From Bog-532 sp963805255 (GTDB lineage Bacteria; Actinomycetota; Actinomycetes; Streptosporangiales; Streptosporangiaceae): a stretch of DNA of 64,000 bases. Below the pieces are notes generated by a model that was given only the letters and a program-made list of their open reading frames with translations, had not been told where the DNA came from and ran no database searches. The stretch spans positions 11,949-75,948 of the forward strand of contig CAWDTK010000028.1 of the NCBI GenBank assembly GCA_963805255.1, given 5' to 3'. The position numbers were made by a program, and so were the translations under genes. Below are positions 51,921 to 61,568 of this stretch, in pieces; positions within the stretch are counted from its first letter, which is position 1; the number at the start of each line of letters is the position of its first letter.

Positions 51921-53813
51921 ATGGCGGTGAAATCCGGCGTAACAGGCACGCGTCCGGCGGCGCACGCCAAGCGCGGAGGCAGGCAGCCCGGTCCGCATTA
52001 CAAGTGGATCGCGCTGTCGAACACCACGCTCGGCGTGCTGATGGCCACGATCAACCAGTCGATCGTGCTGATCGCGCTGCCGGACATCTTCCGTGGCATC
52101 GGGGTCGATCCACTCTCCTCAGGCAACACCAGTTACCTGCTGTGGATGTTCATGGGCTTCCTGGTCGTGTCGGCCGTGCTCGTGGTGTCCTTCGGCCGGC
52201 TCGGTGACATGTTCGGCCGCGTACGCATGTATAACATTGGCTTCGCGGTCTTCACGGTGGCGTCCATATTCCTGGCCGTGACCTGGATGAAAGGCACGGA
52301 CGCGGCGCTGTGGCTGATCATCTGGCGGATCGTGCAGGGCATCGGCGGCGCGTTCCTGTTCGCCAATTCGACCGCCATTCTGACCGACGCCTTCCCTGCT
52401 AACCAGCGCGGCACGGCACTCGGCATGAACGCCATCGCCGCGATCGCCGGCTCGTTTCTCGGCCTGCTGCTCGGCGGCGTGCTCGCCCCCATCAACTGGC
52501 ACTTCGTATTCCTGGTCTCCGTGCCGTTCGGGCTCTTCGGCACCTTCTGGGCCTACTTCATGCTGCACGACCTCAGCGAGCGGCATCACGCCCGGATGGA
52601 CTGGTGGGGCAACGTCCTCTTCGCGGCCGGCCTGATCGCGATCCTGGTCGGCATCACCTACGGCCTGGAGCCCTACGGCGGGCACGCGATGGGCTGGACG
52701 AGCCCGTTCGTGCTCTCCATGATCTTCGGCGGCCTGGCCGCGCTCGCCGTCTTCTGCTTCGTCGAGACCAAGGTCCCGGAGCCGATGTTCCGGCTGTCGC
52801 TGTTCAGGATCCGCGCGTTCGCGGCCGGCAACCTCGCCAACCTGATGATCGCCCTGGGCCGGGGCGGGATGCAGTTCACCCTCATCATCTGGCTGCAGGG
52901 AATCTGGCTGCCGCTGCACGGCTACAGCTTCTCGCAGACGCCGCTGTGGGCCGGCATCTACATGATCCCGCTGACCATCGGGTTCCTGGTCTCCGCGCCG
53001 CTGTCGGGCTGGCTGTCCGACCGGTTCGGGGCGCGCGCCTTCACCGTGGGCGGGTCGCTGCTCACCGCGCTGAGCTTCGTGTTCCTGATGATCATGCCGG
53101 TGGACTTTAGCTACGGAGGGTTCGCACTGGTCCTGGCGCTCAACGGGTTCGGCTCCGGCCTGTTCGCCTCGCCGAACCGGGCGGAGATCATGAACTCGGT
53201 CCCGGCCAGCCAGCGCGGTGCGGCGGGCGGCACGATCGCGACGTTCCAGAACGCGGCCTTCGTCCTGTCGATCGGCATCTTCTTCTCGCTGATCGTGACC
53301 GGGCTGTCCAGCACGCTGCCCTCGGCCCTGTCCGGAGGCCTGGCCTCGCAGGGCATTCCGGCCGGCGCGGCGAACACCATCGGCCACCTGCCGCCGATCG
53401 GCGTGCTGTTCGCGGCCTTCCTCGGCTACAACCCGATGAAGCAGTTGCTCGGCCCGCTGCTCGGGCACGTGCCCGCGAGCCACGCGGCGTACCTGACCGG
53501 CCGGGACTTCTTCCCGAACGTGATCACGCACCCGTTCCACAGCGGGCTGGGGATCGCCTTCGGGTTCGCGATCGCCGCCAACCTGATCGCCGCCATCGCG
53601 TCGCTCCTGACCGGACGGGTCAGGCGGCGCGCCGCGGCCGACCGCGAGCCGGCCGGGGAGGAATTCGCCGCCGTGGCGGGCGAGGGCGCGTGGGAGCCGA
53701 GCGAGCTGGTGCTGCCCGCCGCCGACGAGGCGGCTGCGTCCCCGGCGGCCAGGCTGGTCACGCCGCCACAGCCGGAACGTGAGGCCGGCATCACCCTCGC
53801 CCGGCCGGAATAA
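51921..53813 (+). CDS. DHA2-type MFS multidrug transporter
   Basis: A 630-residue drug:proton antiporter of the EmrB/QacA class with 14 helices. Motif C-like and family features are NTTLGVLMATINQSIVLIAL PDIFRG, the loop motif SFGRLGDMFGRVRMY, and GTALGMNAIAAIAGSFLGLL LGG. A large external loop precedes the last helix, and a charged C-terminal tail of about 60 residues follows. The ATG at 51921 is the start of conserved-looking sequence; GGGGC precedes it. It lies between tRNA-Gln and glmU, a place occupied by efflux genes in some relatives. Substrate unknown. Confidence 0.87.
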   Translation: MAVKSGVTGTRPAAHAKRGGRQPGPHYKWIALSNTTLGVLMATINQSIVLIALPDIFRGIGVDPLSSGNTSYLLWMFMGFLVVSAVLVVSFGRLGDMFGRVRMYNIGFAVFTVASIFLAVTWMKGTDAALWLIIWRIVQGIGGAFLFANSTAILTDAFPANQRGTALGMNAIAAIAGSFLGLLLGGVLAPINWHFVFLVSVPFGLFGTFWAYFMLHDLSERHHARMDWWGNVLFAAGLIAILVGITYGLEPYGGHAMGWTSPFVLSMIFGGLAALAVFCFVETKVPEPMFRLSLFRIRAFAAGNLANLMIALGRGGMQFTLIIWLQGIWLPLHGYSFSQTPLWAGIYMIPLTIGFLVSAPLSGWLSDRFGARAFTVGGSLLTALSFVFLMIMPVDFSYGGFALVLALNGFGSGLFASPNRAEIMNSVPASQRGAAGGTIATFQNAAFVLSIGIFFSLIVTGLSSTLPSALSGGLASQGIPAGAANTIGHLPPIGVLFAAFLGYNPMKQLLGPLLGHVPASHAAYLTGRDFFPNVITHPFHSGLGIAFGFAIAANLIAAIASLLTGRVRRRAAADREPAGEEFAAVAGEGAWEPSELVLPAADEAAASPAARLVTPPQPEREAGITLARPE

Positions 53814-53994
53814 GGCCAGCGTACGGGCCGGAACCGTGGGCTGGTCAATTGTGCGGAGATCGCCGGCGGGACATGCCGGCTGCCGAAGCGGGCCGCCGGG
53901 CAATGCGACCTGGCGGTATCCTCCCAGTGAGGGGCGCGTAAACGGGTACGTCATAGCCCTGACCCATTGGCAGCGATCTGAGGAGCCCTGCGGA

Positions 53995-55452
53995 GTGAGC
54001 CCCAGCCGCCCGGCCGCCGTCATCATCCTCGCCGCCGGCGAGGGCACGCGCATGAAATCCGCGGTCCCCAAGGTGCTGCACTCACTGTGCGGTCGCACCA
54101 TGCTGGGCCACGCGATTGCCGTCGCGCGTGAACTCGCCCCGCAGCGGCTGGTGGTCGTGGCCGGCCACGGCCGCGACCAGGTGGCCGAGCAGGTCGCCCG
54201 CGATGCGCCGGACGCGGAGGTCGTGATCCAGGAACGGCAGGGCGGGACCGGCCATGCCGTGCGGTCGGTGGTCGAGGCCGTCGGCCTCATCGAAGGCCAG
54301 GTCATCGTCAGCTACGGCGACATGCCGCTGCTGCGCGCTGCTACCCTGGCTGACCTGGCCCGCGAGCACGAAAACGCGGGCAATACGGTGACGGTGCTGA
54401 CCGCGAAGACCGCCGATCCGGCCGGATACGGCCGCATCATCCGCGACGCCTCCGGCGCCATCACCGAAATTGTCGAGGAAGCCGACGCCACCGACGAGCA
54501 GCGGCTGATCGGCGAGATCAACTCCGGCTGCTACGCCTTCGACGGCACCATGCTGGCCGACGCGGTCAAGCGGGTGCCCACGGCGAACGTGCTGGGCCAG
54601 GAGTACCTCACCGACGTGGTGGCGATCCTGCGCGGGGACGGTCACCGGGTCGGCACGGTGCAGGCCGCGGACCCCTTCGAGATCCAGGGCGTCAACGACC
54701 GGGTCCAGCTGGCCCAGGCCCGGCGGATATACAACGACCGGCTCCTCGAGCACTGGATGCGGGCCGGGGTCACCATCCTTGACCCGGCGACGACGTGGCT
54801 CGACGCGGGCGTGGCCCTCGAGCCGGACGCCGAGATCGGCCCGTCCACGCAACTGGAGGGGCGTACCGTGATCGCGTCCGGGGCACGGGTGGGCCCGGGC
54901 TGTGTACTCCGCGACACCGTGGTCGGCGAGGGCGCGACCGTGATCAACGCCGTCTGCGAGTCGGCCGAGATCGGGCCCGGCGCCAGCGTCGGGCCCTACA
55001 CCCGCCTCCGGCCCGGGACGAGGCTGGGGCCCGGCGCCCGGGCCGGCAGCTTCGTCGAAATGAAAAACGCGGTCGTCGGCGAGGGCTCGAAGGTGCCGCA
55101 TCTGACCTACGTGGGGGACGCGGACATCGGTTCCGGTTCGAACGTCGGAGCCGCCACGGTGTTCGTCAACTACAACGGCGTCGCCAAGCACCACACCAGC
55201 GTGGGAGATCACGTCAGGATCGGAAGCGACACCATGCTCGTCGCGCCGGTCGAGATCGGTAATGGCGCCTACACTGCGGCCGGGTCCGTCATCACGGAGA
55301 ACGTTCCCCCCGGGGCGATGGCCATCGGCCGGGCCAGGCAGCGCAATGTGCCGGGATGGGTCGGCCGGCGCCGGCCCGGGACCCGGTCCGCGGCGGCGGC
55401 CGGGGCGGCTCAGGACGAAGAGGGACCCAGCAAGGGAGAGAAGACCACGTGA
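53995..55452 (+). CDS. glmU: Bifunctional UDP-N-acetylglucosamine pyrophosphorylase / glucosamine-1-phosphate N-acetyltransferase
   Basis: A 485-residue two-domain enzyme that makes UDP-GlcNAc for peptidoglycan. The uridyltransferase half begins AAVIILAAGEGTRMKSAVPK VLHSLCGRTMLGH and includes YGDMPLL. The acetyltransferase half is a left-handed beta-helix of hexapeptide repeats with GSFVEMKNAVVGEGSKVPHL TYVGDADIG and NYNGVAKHHT. The GTG at 53995 has GAGGAG upstream. The end overlaps prs by four bases. Confidence 0.96.
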   Translation: MSPSRPAAVIILAAGEGTRMKSAVPKVLHSLCGRTMLGHAIAVARELAPQRLVVVAGHGRDQVAEQVARDAPDAEVVIQERQGGTGHAVRSVVEAVGLIEGQVIVSYGDMPLLRAATLADLAREHENAGNTVTVLTAKTADPAGYGRIIRDASGAITEIVEEADATDEQRLIGEINSGCYAFDGTMLADAVKRVPTANVLGQEYLTDVVAILRGDGHRVGTVQAADPFEIQGVNDRVQLAQARRIYNDRLLEHWMRAGVTILDPATTWLDAGVALEPDAEIGPSTQLEGRTVIASGARVGPGCVLRDTVVGEGATVINAVCESAEIGPGASVGPYTRLRPGTRLGPGARAGSFVEMKNAVVGEGSKVPHLTYVGDADIGSGSNVGAATVFVNYNGVAKHHTSVGDHVRIGSDTMLVAPVEIGNGAYTAAGSVITENVPPGAMAIGRARQRNVPGWVGRRRPGTRSAAAAGAAQDEEGPSKGEKTT

Positions 55453-56426
55453 GCGGCATCATGGCGGCCAGCGAGAAGAAGCTGATGCTCGTCTCCGGCC
55501 GGGCATTTCCTGAGCTGGCCCAGGAGGTGGCCTCGTGCCTGGGCATCGAGCTGACGCCCACGAAGCTCTTCGACTTTGCCAACGGGGAGATCTTCGTCCG
55601 CTTCCTCGACTCCGTTCGTGGCTGCGATGTCTTCGTGCTGCAGAGCCACACCGCGCCGATCAACGAGTGGATCATGGAGCACCTGATCATGGTGGATGCG
55701 CTCAAGCGCGCGTCGGCCAAGCGGATCACGGTGGTGACCCCGTTCTTCGGCTACGCCCGCCAGGACAAGAAGAGCCGGGGCCGGGAACCGATCTCGGCGC
55801 GGCTGATGGCTGACCTGTTCGCGACGGCGGGAGCGCACCGGATCATGGCGGTCGACCTGCACACCGCGCAGATCCAGGGGTTCTTCGACGGGCCGGTGGA
55901 CCACCTGTTCGCGCTGCCGATCCTCGCGGACTACATCGAGGACAAGCTCGACCTGAGCCGGGTGACCGTGGTGGCGCCGGACGCCGGCCGGGTACGGGTA
56001 TGCGAGCGCTGGACGGACCGGCTCGGCTGCCCGCTGGCCATTATCCACAAGCGCCGGGATCCGGACGTGGCCAACCAGGTCAAGGTATTCGAGGTCGTCG
56101 GCCAGGTGGCGGGCCGCACCTGCATCCTGGTGGACGACATGATCGATACGGGCGCGACGGTCACGAAGGCGGCGGAAGCGCTATTCGAGCAGGGCGCCGC
56201 CCAGGTGATCGTGATGGCCACGCACGGCGTGCTGTCCGGTCCCGCCGTTGACACCCTGAAGAATTCGCAGATCAGCGAGGTCGTGATCACGAACACGCTG
56301 CCCACCCAGGCGGACCGGCAATTCGACAAGCTCACCGTGCTGTCGATCGCGCCGCTGATCGCCCGCGCGATCAACGAGGTGTTCAGCGACGGCTCGGTCA
56401 CCAGCCTTTTCGACGGCCAGAGCTAG
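55449..56426 (+). CDS. prs: Ribose-phosphate pyrophosphokinase
   Basis: A 325-residue enzyme that makes PRPP for nucleotide, His and Trp synthesis. FANGEIFVRFLDSVRGCDVF, PFFGYARQDKKSRGREPISA and the PRPP loop LVDDMIDTGATVTKAAEA are intact. The GTG at 55449 has AGGGAGAGAAG upstream and overlaps glmU by four bases; an ATG at 55461 is an alternative. glmU-prs is a conserved actinobacterial pair. Confidence 0.96.
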   Translation: MSGIMAASEKKLMLVSGRAFPELAQEVASCLGIELTPTKLFDFANGEIFVRFLDSVRGCDVFVLQSHTAPINEWIMEHLIMVDALKRASAKRITVVTPFFGYARQDKKSRGREPISARLMADLFATAGAHRIMAVDLHTAQIQGFFDGPVDHLFALPILADYIEDKLDLSRVTVVAPDAGRVRVCERWTDRLGCPLAIIHKRRDPDVANQVKVFEVVGQVAGRTCILVDDMIDTGATVTKAAEALFEQGAAQVIVMATHGVLSGPAVDTLKNSQISEVVITNTLPTQADRQFDKLTVLSIAPLIARAINEVFSDGSVTSLFDGQS

Positions 56427-56916
56427 CCGGCACCGGCGAGCCGGGCCGGACCCGATCGCCGCAGACCACGCCCCTGCAGCGGTCGCCGGTGATCGGGCAG
56501 GCCGTCCCGGTCCGGAACCGGCCCTGTCCGGGCCCGGTCCCGATCTGGGATGGTTACGATCGTGTCAGTGTGCCGTTGCATGAGAATTGAGCGGCGATTG
56601 CATCGCCGGCGGAGCGATACCTATGGGGTGGGCACGGCCCGCTGGCGGCCAGGCCTGGGCAGGTGATCGGTCCCGGGCGGCGCAGGGAGGCTTGTGCTGC
56701 CCGGGACATGGTCCGGCCCGGACATGACCGGCGGCGCCGTCGGCTACACTGCAAGGCGCGGCCTTGATCGTCGGTGCTTGCGTCACGTGGTGCTCCGCGC
56801 GGGCTGCAGACAGCCTCTGGCGTGTGTGTTCACGCCAGCGCAGGCATAGCGTCCGCCCATCACCGCCGGGCGGACGCCGCCGGAGAGAAGTACCCACTGC
56901 CTGAGGAGTGACGACC
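56427..56916. other. Intergenic region between prs and rplY
   Basis: About 490 bases, long for this neighbourhood. GC-rich inverted repeats just after prs (around 56500-56550) may end its transcript. The second half presumably holds the rplY promoter and leader. I see no supported gene and no RNA family that I can name. Confidence 0.5.
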
Positions 56917-57570
56917 GTGCCTGAGGTCCGCATCGCCGCCGAGCCGCGCACCGAGTTCGGCAAAGGCGCCGCCCGGCGTACGCGCCGTGAGGGCCTGGTG
57001 CCCGCGGTTCTGTACGGCCACGGCGCGCAGACGCGGCATGTCGTGCTGCCGGGCCACGATCTGATGCTCGCGCTGAAGACGCCCAACGTCCTGATCCGCC
57101 TCGACGGCATCCCCGGCGTGACCGGCCTCGCCCTGCCCAAGGCGGTCCAGCGTGACCCGATCAAGGGCTTCATCGAGCACGCGGACCTGATCCTCGTCCG
57201 GCGCGGCGAAAAGGTCACCGTGGACATCGCGGTCCGGGTCAGCGGGGAGATCGCTCCCGACGGCCTGCTGGATCAGCAGGTCGTCCAGCTCTCGGTCGAG
57301 GCCGAGGCGACGAACATCCCCGACGGGATCGACGTCGACGTCACGGGCATGGCGGTCGGCAGCTCGATTCACGCGAGCGACCTCACGCTGCCGCGCGGTG
57401 TGACCATCCAGGTCGACCCGGAAACGCTGATCGTGCACGTCCTCGCTGCGCCCACCGCGGAGCAGATGGAGGCGGAGATCGGCGGTCCCGAGGGGGCCGA
57501 GGCCCAGGTGCCTGAGCCGGTCGGCGAGGTCGAGCCCCGGGCGGCGGCCGGCGAGAGCAACGCCGGCTGA
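56917..57570 (+). CDS. rplY: 50S ribosomal protein bL25 (Ctc type)
   Basis: A 217-residue L25/general stress protein Ctc that binds 5S rRNA. EPRTEFGKGAARRTRREGLV PAVLYGHG at the N-terminus and the second beta-domain (VTVDIAVRVSGEIAPDGLLD QQ) are typical of the long TL5/Ctc form. The C-terminus is an acidic Glu/Ala/Pro tail. The GTG at 56917 has GAGGAG eight bases upstream, so I prefer it to the GTG at 56908. pth follows after 26 bases. Confidence 0.95.
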   Translation: MPEVRIAAEPRTEFGKGAARRTRREGLVPAVLYGHGAQTRHVVLPGHDLMLALKTPNVLIRLDGIPGVTGLALPKAVQRDPIKGFIEHADLILVRRGEKVTVDIAVRVSGEIAPDGLLDQQVVQLSVEAEATNIPDGIDVDVTGMAVGSSIHASDLTLPRGVTIQVDPETLIVHVLAAPTAEQMEAEIGGPEGAEAQVPEPVGEVEPRAAAGESNAG

Positions 57571-57596
57571 CTGGTCAGTCCGATGCGCAGCCGGAT

Positions 57597-58202
57597 GTGA
57601 ATTCAGATGTGAACAAGGCCATGCCTGAGGAACGCTGGCTGGTCGCTGGGCTCGGCAACCCGGGGCCGGACTACGCCGGTACCCGGCACAACGCCGGGCA
57701 CATGGTGGCCGACCTGCTCGCGGAACGGATGGGCGGCCGGTTCAAGGCGAACCGGACCCGCAACGACGTGGCCGACGGCCGGCTGGCCGGGGTGCCGGTC
57801 ACGCTGGCCAAGCCGCGTAGCTACATGAACCTGTCCGGGGGGCCGGTCGCGGCGGTCGCCGCCTTCTACAAGATCCCCCCGGAGCGGATCGCGGTCGTCC
57901 ACGACGAGCTGGACATCCCGTTCGGAGCGGTGCGGCTCAAGCTCGGTGGCGGTGACAACGGCCACAACGGCCTTCGTTCGGTTACGCAGGCGCTCGGCAC
58001 CAGCCAATACAACCGCGCCCGGTTCGGCATCGGCCGCCCGCCAGGCCGGGTGGATGCCGCCACGTTCGTGCTGCGCGACTTTTCCGCCGCCGAACGCAAG
58101 GAACTGCCCCTCCTCATCGACCGCTGTGCCGACGCGGTTGAGACCCTGCTGTCGAAGGGCCTGGCCGTCGCGCAGAACACCTTCCACACCGACGGAGGGT
58201 GA
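57597..58202 (+). CDS. pth: Peptidyl-tRNA hydrolase
   Basis: A 201-residue esterase that frees tRNA from stalled peptidyl-tRNA. LVAGLGNPGPDYAGTRHNAG HM holds the catalytic His and substrate Asn. PRSYMNLSGGPV, VVHDELDIPFG and GGDNGHNGLRSV follow. The start is unsure among GTG 57597, GTG 57609 and ATG 57621; none has a strong ribosome-binding site. rplY-pth is a standard pair. Confidence 0.95.
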   Translation: MNSDVNKAMPEERWLVAGLGNPGPDYAGTRHNAGHMVADLLAERMGGRFKANRTRNDVADGRLAGVPVTLAKPRSYMNLSGGPVAAVAAFYKIPPERIAVVHDELDIPFGAVRLKLGGGDNGHNGLRSVTQALGTSQYNRARFGIGRPPGRVDAATFVLRDFSAAERKELPLLIDRCADAVETLLSKGLAVAQNTFHTDGG

Positions 58203-58305
58203 AGAACATTCGTCCCAGGGAAGAACTGAGCGGTGCGCTGACGCTTACGTTGGCAACCTGACCGCACCGACCGGCTTCCCCCGGGAAGCATCAAGGAGCC
58301 CGCCG

Positions 58306-59127
58306 ATGGCGACGGAGGACGACCGTCTCGCCCATGACCTCGCCGCCGAAGCGGGCCGCCGCCTGGTCGTCCTGCGCGGTCACGGCGGTGAGCCGGACGA
58401 CCTCCGCAAAGCGGGCGACCGCATGTCGCACGAGTTTCTCTCCGCCGAGCTGGCCCGGCTGAGGCCGGGGGACTGGGTGCTGTCCGAAGAGGGCGCCGAT
58501 GACCCGGGCCGGCTGACCGCTGAACGGGTCTGGATTGTTGACCCGCTGGACGGTACCCGCGAGTACGGGGACGCGGGCCGGGAGGACTGGGCGGTGCACG
58601 TGGCCCTGTGGGAACGCGCCGCGGGCGGCCAGAGCCCACCGAGCGACCAGGCGGGCCGCAGCGACCAGGGCGGCCTCACCGCCGGCGCGGTGGCCCTTCC
58701 GGCGCAGGATGAGGTGCTCTCTACCGTCGACCCGCCCCCGGCGCCGCTGTCCGCACGGCCCGAAGGGCGGCTGCGCGTCGTCGTCAGCCGGAGCAGGCCC
58801 GCGGCGTTCCTGCCCCGGATGGCCGAACTTCTCGGTGCGGACCTCGTCCCGCTGGGGTCGGCCGGCGCCAAGGCCGCCGCCGTCCTGCAGGGCCAGGCCG
58901 ACGCCTATGTGCACGCGGGCGGCCAGTACGAATGGGATTCGGCGGCCCCGGTCGCGGTGGCCCGCGCCGCCGGGTTTCACGCCTCGCGGATTGATGGCCG
59001 CGAGCTTCCCTACAATCGGCCTGACCTGCTGATGCCGGATATTCTGGTATGCCCGCCCGCGCTCGCCGCCGCGCTGCTGGACGCGATCAGGTCCGCCCAG
59101 TCCGGTGAGACCGGCGGAAGTCAATGA
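58306..59127 (+). CDS. cysQ: 3'(2'),5'-bisphosphate nucleotidase (CysQ)
   Basis: A 273-residue phosphatase of the inositol monophosphatase superfamily that hydrolyses PAP, the by-product of sulfate assimilation. Metal motifs are LSEEGADDP and WIVDPLDGTREY. The closing motif is GGQYEWDSAAPVAVARAAG. The ATG at 58306 follows AAGGAG. It is followed closely by cysD and cysN, so this is a sulfate-activation operon. Confidence 0.93.
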   Translation: MATEDDRLAHDLAAEAGRRLVVLRGHGGEPDDLRKAGDRMSHEFLSAELARLRPGDWVLSEEGADDPGRLTAERVWIVDPLDGTREYGDAGREDWAVHVALWERAAGGQSPPSDQAGRSDQGGLTAGAVALPAQDEVLSTVDPPPAPLSARPEGRLRVVVSRSRPAAFLPRMAELLGADLVPLGSAGAKAAAVLQGQADAYVHAGGQYEWDSAAPVAVARAAGFHASRIDGRELPYNRPDLLMPDILVCPPALAAALLDAIRSAQSGETGGSQ

Positions 59128-59185
59128 TGACGGCCCCGGCGGGCCCAGCCCGCCGGGCACGTTCCCTGCCCCCGATGCCTCCTGG

Positions 59186-60106
59186 ATGCCGTTGATGCGT
59201 ACCGACTACACACTCTCCCAGCTGGACGTACTCGAAGCCGAGTCCATTCACATGATCCGCGAGGTCGCGGCCGAGTTCGAGCGGCCCGCGCTGCTGTTCT
59301 CCGGTGGCAAGGACTCGGTGGTCATGCTGGCGCTGGCGGAAAAGGCGTTCCGGCCGGCCCCGATCCCGTTCCCCGTCATGCACATCGACACCGGGCACAA
59401 CTTCGGTGAGGTCATCGACTTCCGGGACAAACGCGCCGCGGAGCTGGGGGTCCGGCTCATCGTCGCATCCGTGCAGGACTCCATCGACGCGGGCCGGGTG
59501 ACCGAGGAGACTGGCCGGTGGAGCAGCCGGAACCGGCTGCAGACCACCACGCTGCTGGACGCGGTCGAGGAGCACCGCTTCGACGCGCTGTTCGGCGGGG
59601 CGCGGCGAGACGAGGAGAAGGCCCGCGCCAAGGAGCGGGCGTTGTCCTTCCGCGACGACTTTGGCCAGTGGGACCCGAAGAACCAGCGGCCCGAGTTGTG
59701 GAACGTGTACAACACCCGGATCCACCGGGGTGAGCACATCCGCGTCTTCCCGCTGTCCAACTGGACGGAACTCGACATCTGGGAGTACATCGAGCGCGAG
59801 GAGCTCGAGTTGCCGTCGGTGTACTTCGCGCACGCCCGCAACGTCTTCGAGCGGGACGGGATCCTGCTGGCCGAGAGCCCGTACGTGACGCGCGGCGACG
59901 ACGAGCCGGTCTTCGAGGCCATGGTCCGGTACCGGACCGTCGGCGACATGACGTGCACCGGGGCCGTCGAATCGACCGCGGATACCGTCGCTGCGGTCAT
60001 CACCCAGGTGGCGGCGACCCGGATCACCGAACGCGGCCAGACTCGCGCGGACGACCGCACCAGCGAGGCGGCCATGGAAGACCGGAAGCGAGAGGGCTAC
60101 TTCTGA
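59186..60106 (+). CDS. cysD: Sulfate adenylyltransferase subunit 2
   Basis: A 306-residue PP-loop ATPase subunit that makes APS from sulfate and ATP with CysN. LSQLDVLEAESIHMIREVAA EFERP and the PP-loop LLFSGGKDSVVML are typical; GGARRDEEKARAKERALSFR and YFAHARNVFERDG follow. ATG codons at 59186 and 59195 are both possible starts. The stop overlaps the cysN start by one base. Confidence 0.95.
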   Translation: MPLMRTDYTLSQLDVLEAESIHMIREVAAEFERPALLFSGGKDSVVMLALAEKAFRPAPIPFPVMHIDTGHNFGEVIDFRDKRAAELGVRLIVASVQDSIDAGRVTEETGRWSSRNRLQTTTLLDAVEEHRFDALFGGARRDEEKARAKERALSFRDDFGQWDPKNQRPELWNVYNTRIHRGEHIRVFPLSNWTELDIWEYIEREELELPSVYFAHARNVFERDGILLAESPYVTRGDDEPVFEAMVRYRTVGDMTCTGAVESTADTVAAVITQVAATRITERGQTRADDRTSEAAMEDRKREGYF

Positions 60107-61368
60107 TGGATATTCTGCGGTTCGCCACGGCAGGCTCGGTGGACGACGGCAAGAGCACGCTGATCGGGCGCCTGCTGTATGACTCCAAGGCGATCTTCGA
60201 GGACCAGCTCGCGGCCGTGGAGCGGACCAGCCGGGACCGCGGCGAGGAGTACACCAACCTGGCGCTGCTGACCGACGGGCTGCGCGCCGAGCGCGAGCAG
60301 GGCATCACCATCGACGTGGCCTACCGCTACTTCGCCACCCCGCGGCGGAAGTTCATCATCGCGGACACCCCCGGGCACATCCAGTACACCCGCAACATGG
60401 TCACCGGCGCGTCCACCGCCGACCTGGCCGTCGTCCTCGTCGACGCGCGCAACGGGCTGACCGAGCAGAGCCGGCGGCACGCGTTCCTCGCGACGCTGCT
60501 GCAGGTCCCGCACCTGGTGCTGGCGGTCAACAAGATGGACCTGGTGAACTACGACGCCGCGGTCTTCGAGCGGATCACCGCGGAGTTCTCCGCCTTCGCC
60601 GCCAAGCTGGACATCGGCGATCTGACCTTCATCCCGATCTCGGCGCTGCTCGGTGACAACGTGGTCCAGCGTTCGGCCAACATGCCGTGGTACGATGGGC
60701 CGTCGCTGCTGCACCACCTGGAGCACGTGCACATCGCCTCCGACCGGAACCTCATCGACGTGCGGTTCCCGGTCCAGTACGTGATCCGGCCGCACCAGGC
60801 CACCGACCCCGCCCTGCACGATTACCGCGGTTACGCCGGCGAGGTGGCCGGCGGGGTGATCAGGCCGGGTGACGAGGTCATGCACCTGCCGTCGGGTTTC
60901 ACCACCACCGTGCGCGGCGTCGAGGTCGGGGGCCAGCCGGTGCCGGAGGCATTCCCGCCCATGTCGGTGACCCTGCTGCTGGACAACGACGTCGACATCT
61001 CCCGCGGCGACATGATCTGCCGGCCGCACAACCGGCCGGCCGTCACGCAGGACGTGGAGGCCATGGTGTGCTGGATGGCCGGCGACAAGCCGCTCACCCC
61101 GCGCAGCCGCCTCATCGTCAAGCACACGTCGCGGACGGTGAAGGCGATCGTGACGGATCTGCACTACCGGATCGACGTCAACACCCTGCACCGGGACGAG
61201 AGCGCCAGCCGGCTCGGGCTGAACGAGGTCGGCCGGGTGACTCTGCGCCTGACCCAGCCCATCTTCTCCGACCCCTACACCCGGAACCGGCTGACCGGCG
61301 GCATGATTCTGATCGACGAGGCGACGAACGCCACGGCCGGCGCGGCCATGATCACCGACACCCGGTGA
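60106..61368 (+). CDS. cysN: Sulfate adenylyltransferase subunit 1 (GTPase)
   Basis: A 420-residue elongation-factor-like GTPase that drives CysD. G1 is ATAGSVDDGKSTLIGRL, G3 is IADTPGHIQYTRNM, G4 is AVNKMDLV. It ends after domain III without a CysC (APS kinase) fusion, so APS is probably reduced directly or phosphorylated by an enzyme elsewhere. The ATG lies in a TGATG coupling with cysD. Confidence 0.95.
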   Translation: MDILRFATAGSVDDGKSTLIGRLLYDSKAIFEDQLAAVERTSRDRGEEYTNLALLTDGLRAEREQGITIDVAYRYFATPRRKFIIADTPGHIQYTRNMVTGASTADLAVVLVDARNGLTEQSRRHAFLATLLQVPHLVLAVNKMDLVNYDAAVFERITAEFSAFAAKLDIGDLTFIPISALLGDNVVQRSANMPWYDGPSLLHHLEHVHIASDRNLIDVRFPVQYVIRPHQATDPALHDYRGYAGEVAGGVIRPGDEVMHLPSGFTTTVRGVEVGGQPVPEAFPPMSVTLLLDNDVDISRGDMICRPHNRPAVTQDVEAMVCWMAGDKPLTPRSRLIVKHTSRTVKAIVTDLHYRIDVNTLHRDESASRLGLNEVGRVTLRLTQPIFSDPYTRNRLTGGMILIDEATNATAGAAMITDTR

Positions 61369-61568
61369 GTGCCGCCGCGGCGGCTGGGGGACGCCCTTCC
61401 ACGATCTCGCAAGGACCGGTTCCGGGCGATCGTGAGCCACGCCAGCCTCTGTTCGCGGTCCTGGCCCAGCACGTCCTCGGCTAACCCTGGCGCCGCCCGC
61501 CCTGCTGTGACCCTCGGCCCTCCCCAGGGCGGTGCGGAGCACGGCCAGGGGTATGCCAGGCTGGGAGC

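Noticed and set aside
52119..54305. A 728-codon minus-strand frame across the MFS gene and the glmU start
   Set aside because: It covers two confidently identified plus-strand genes in antisense, and its product has no recognisable features.
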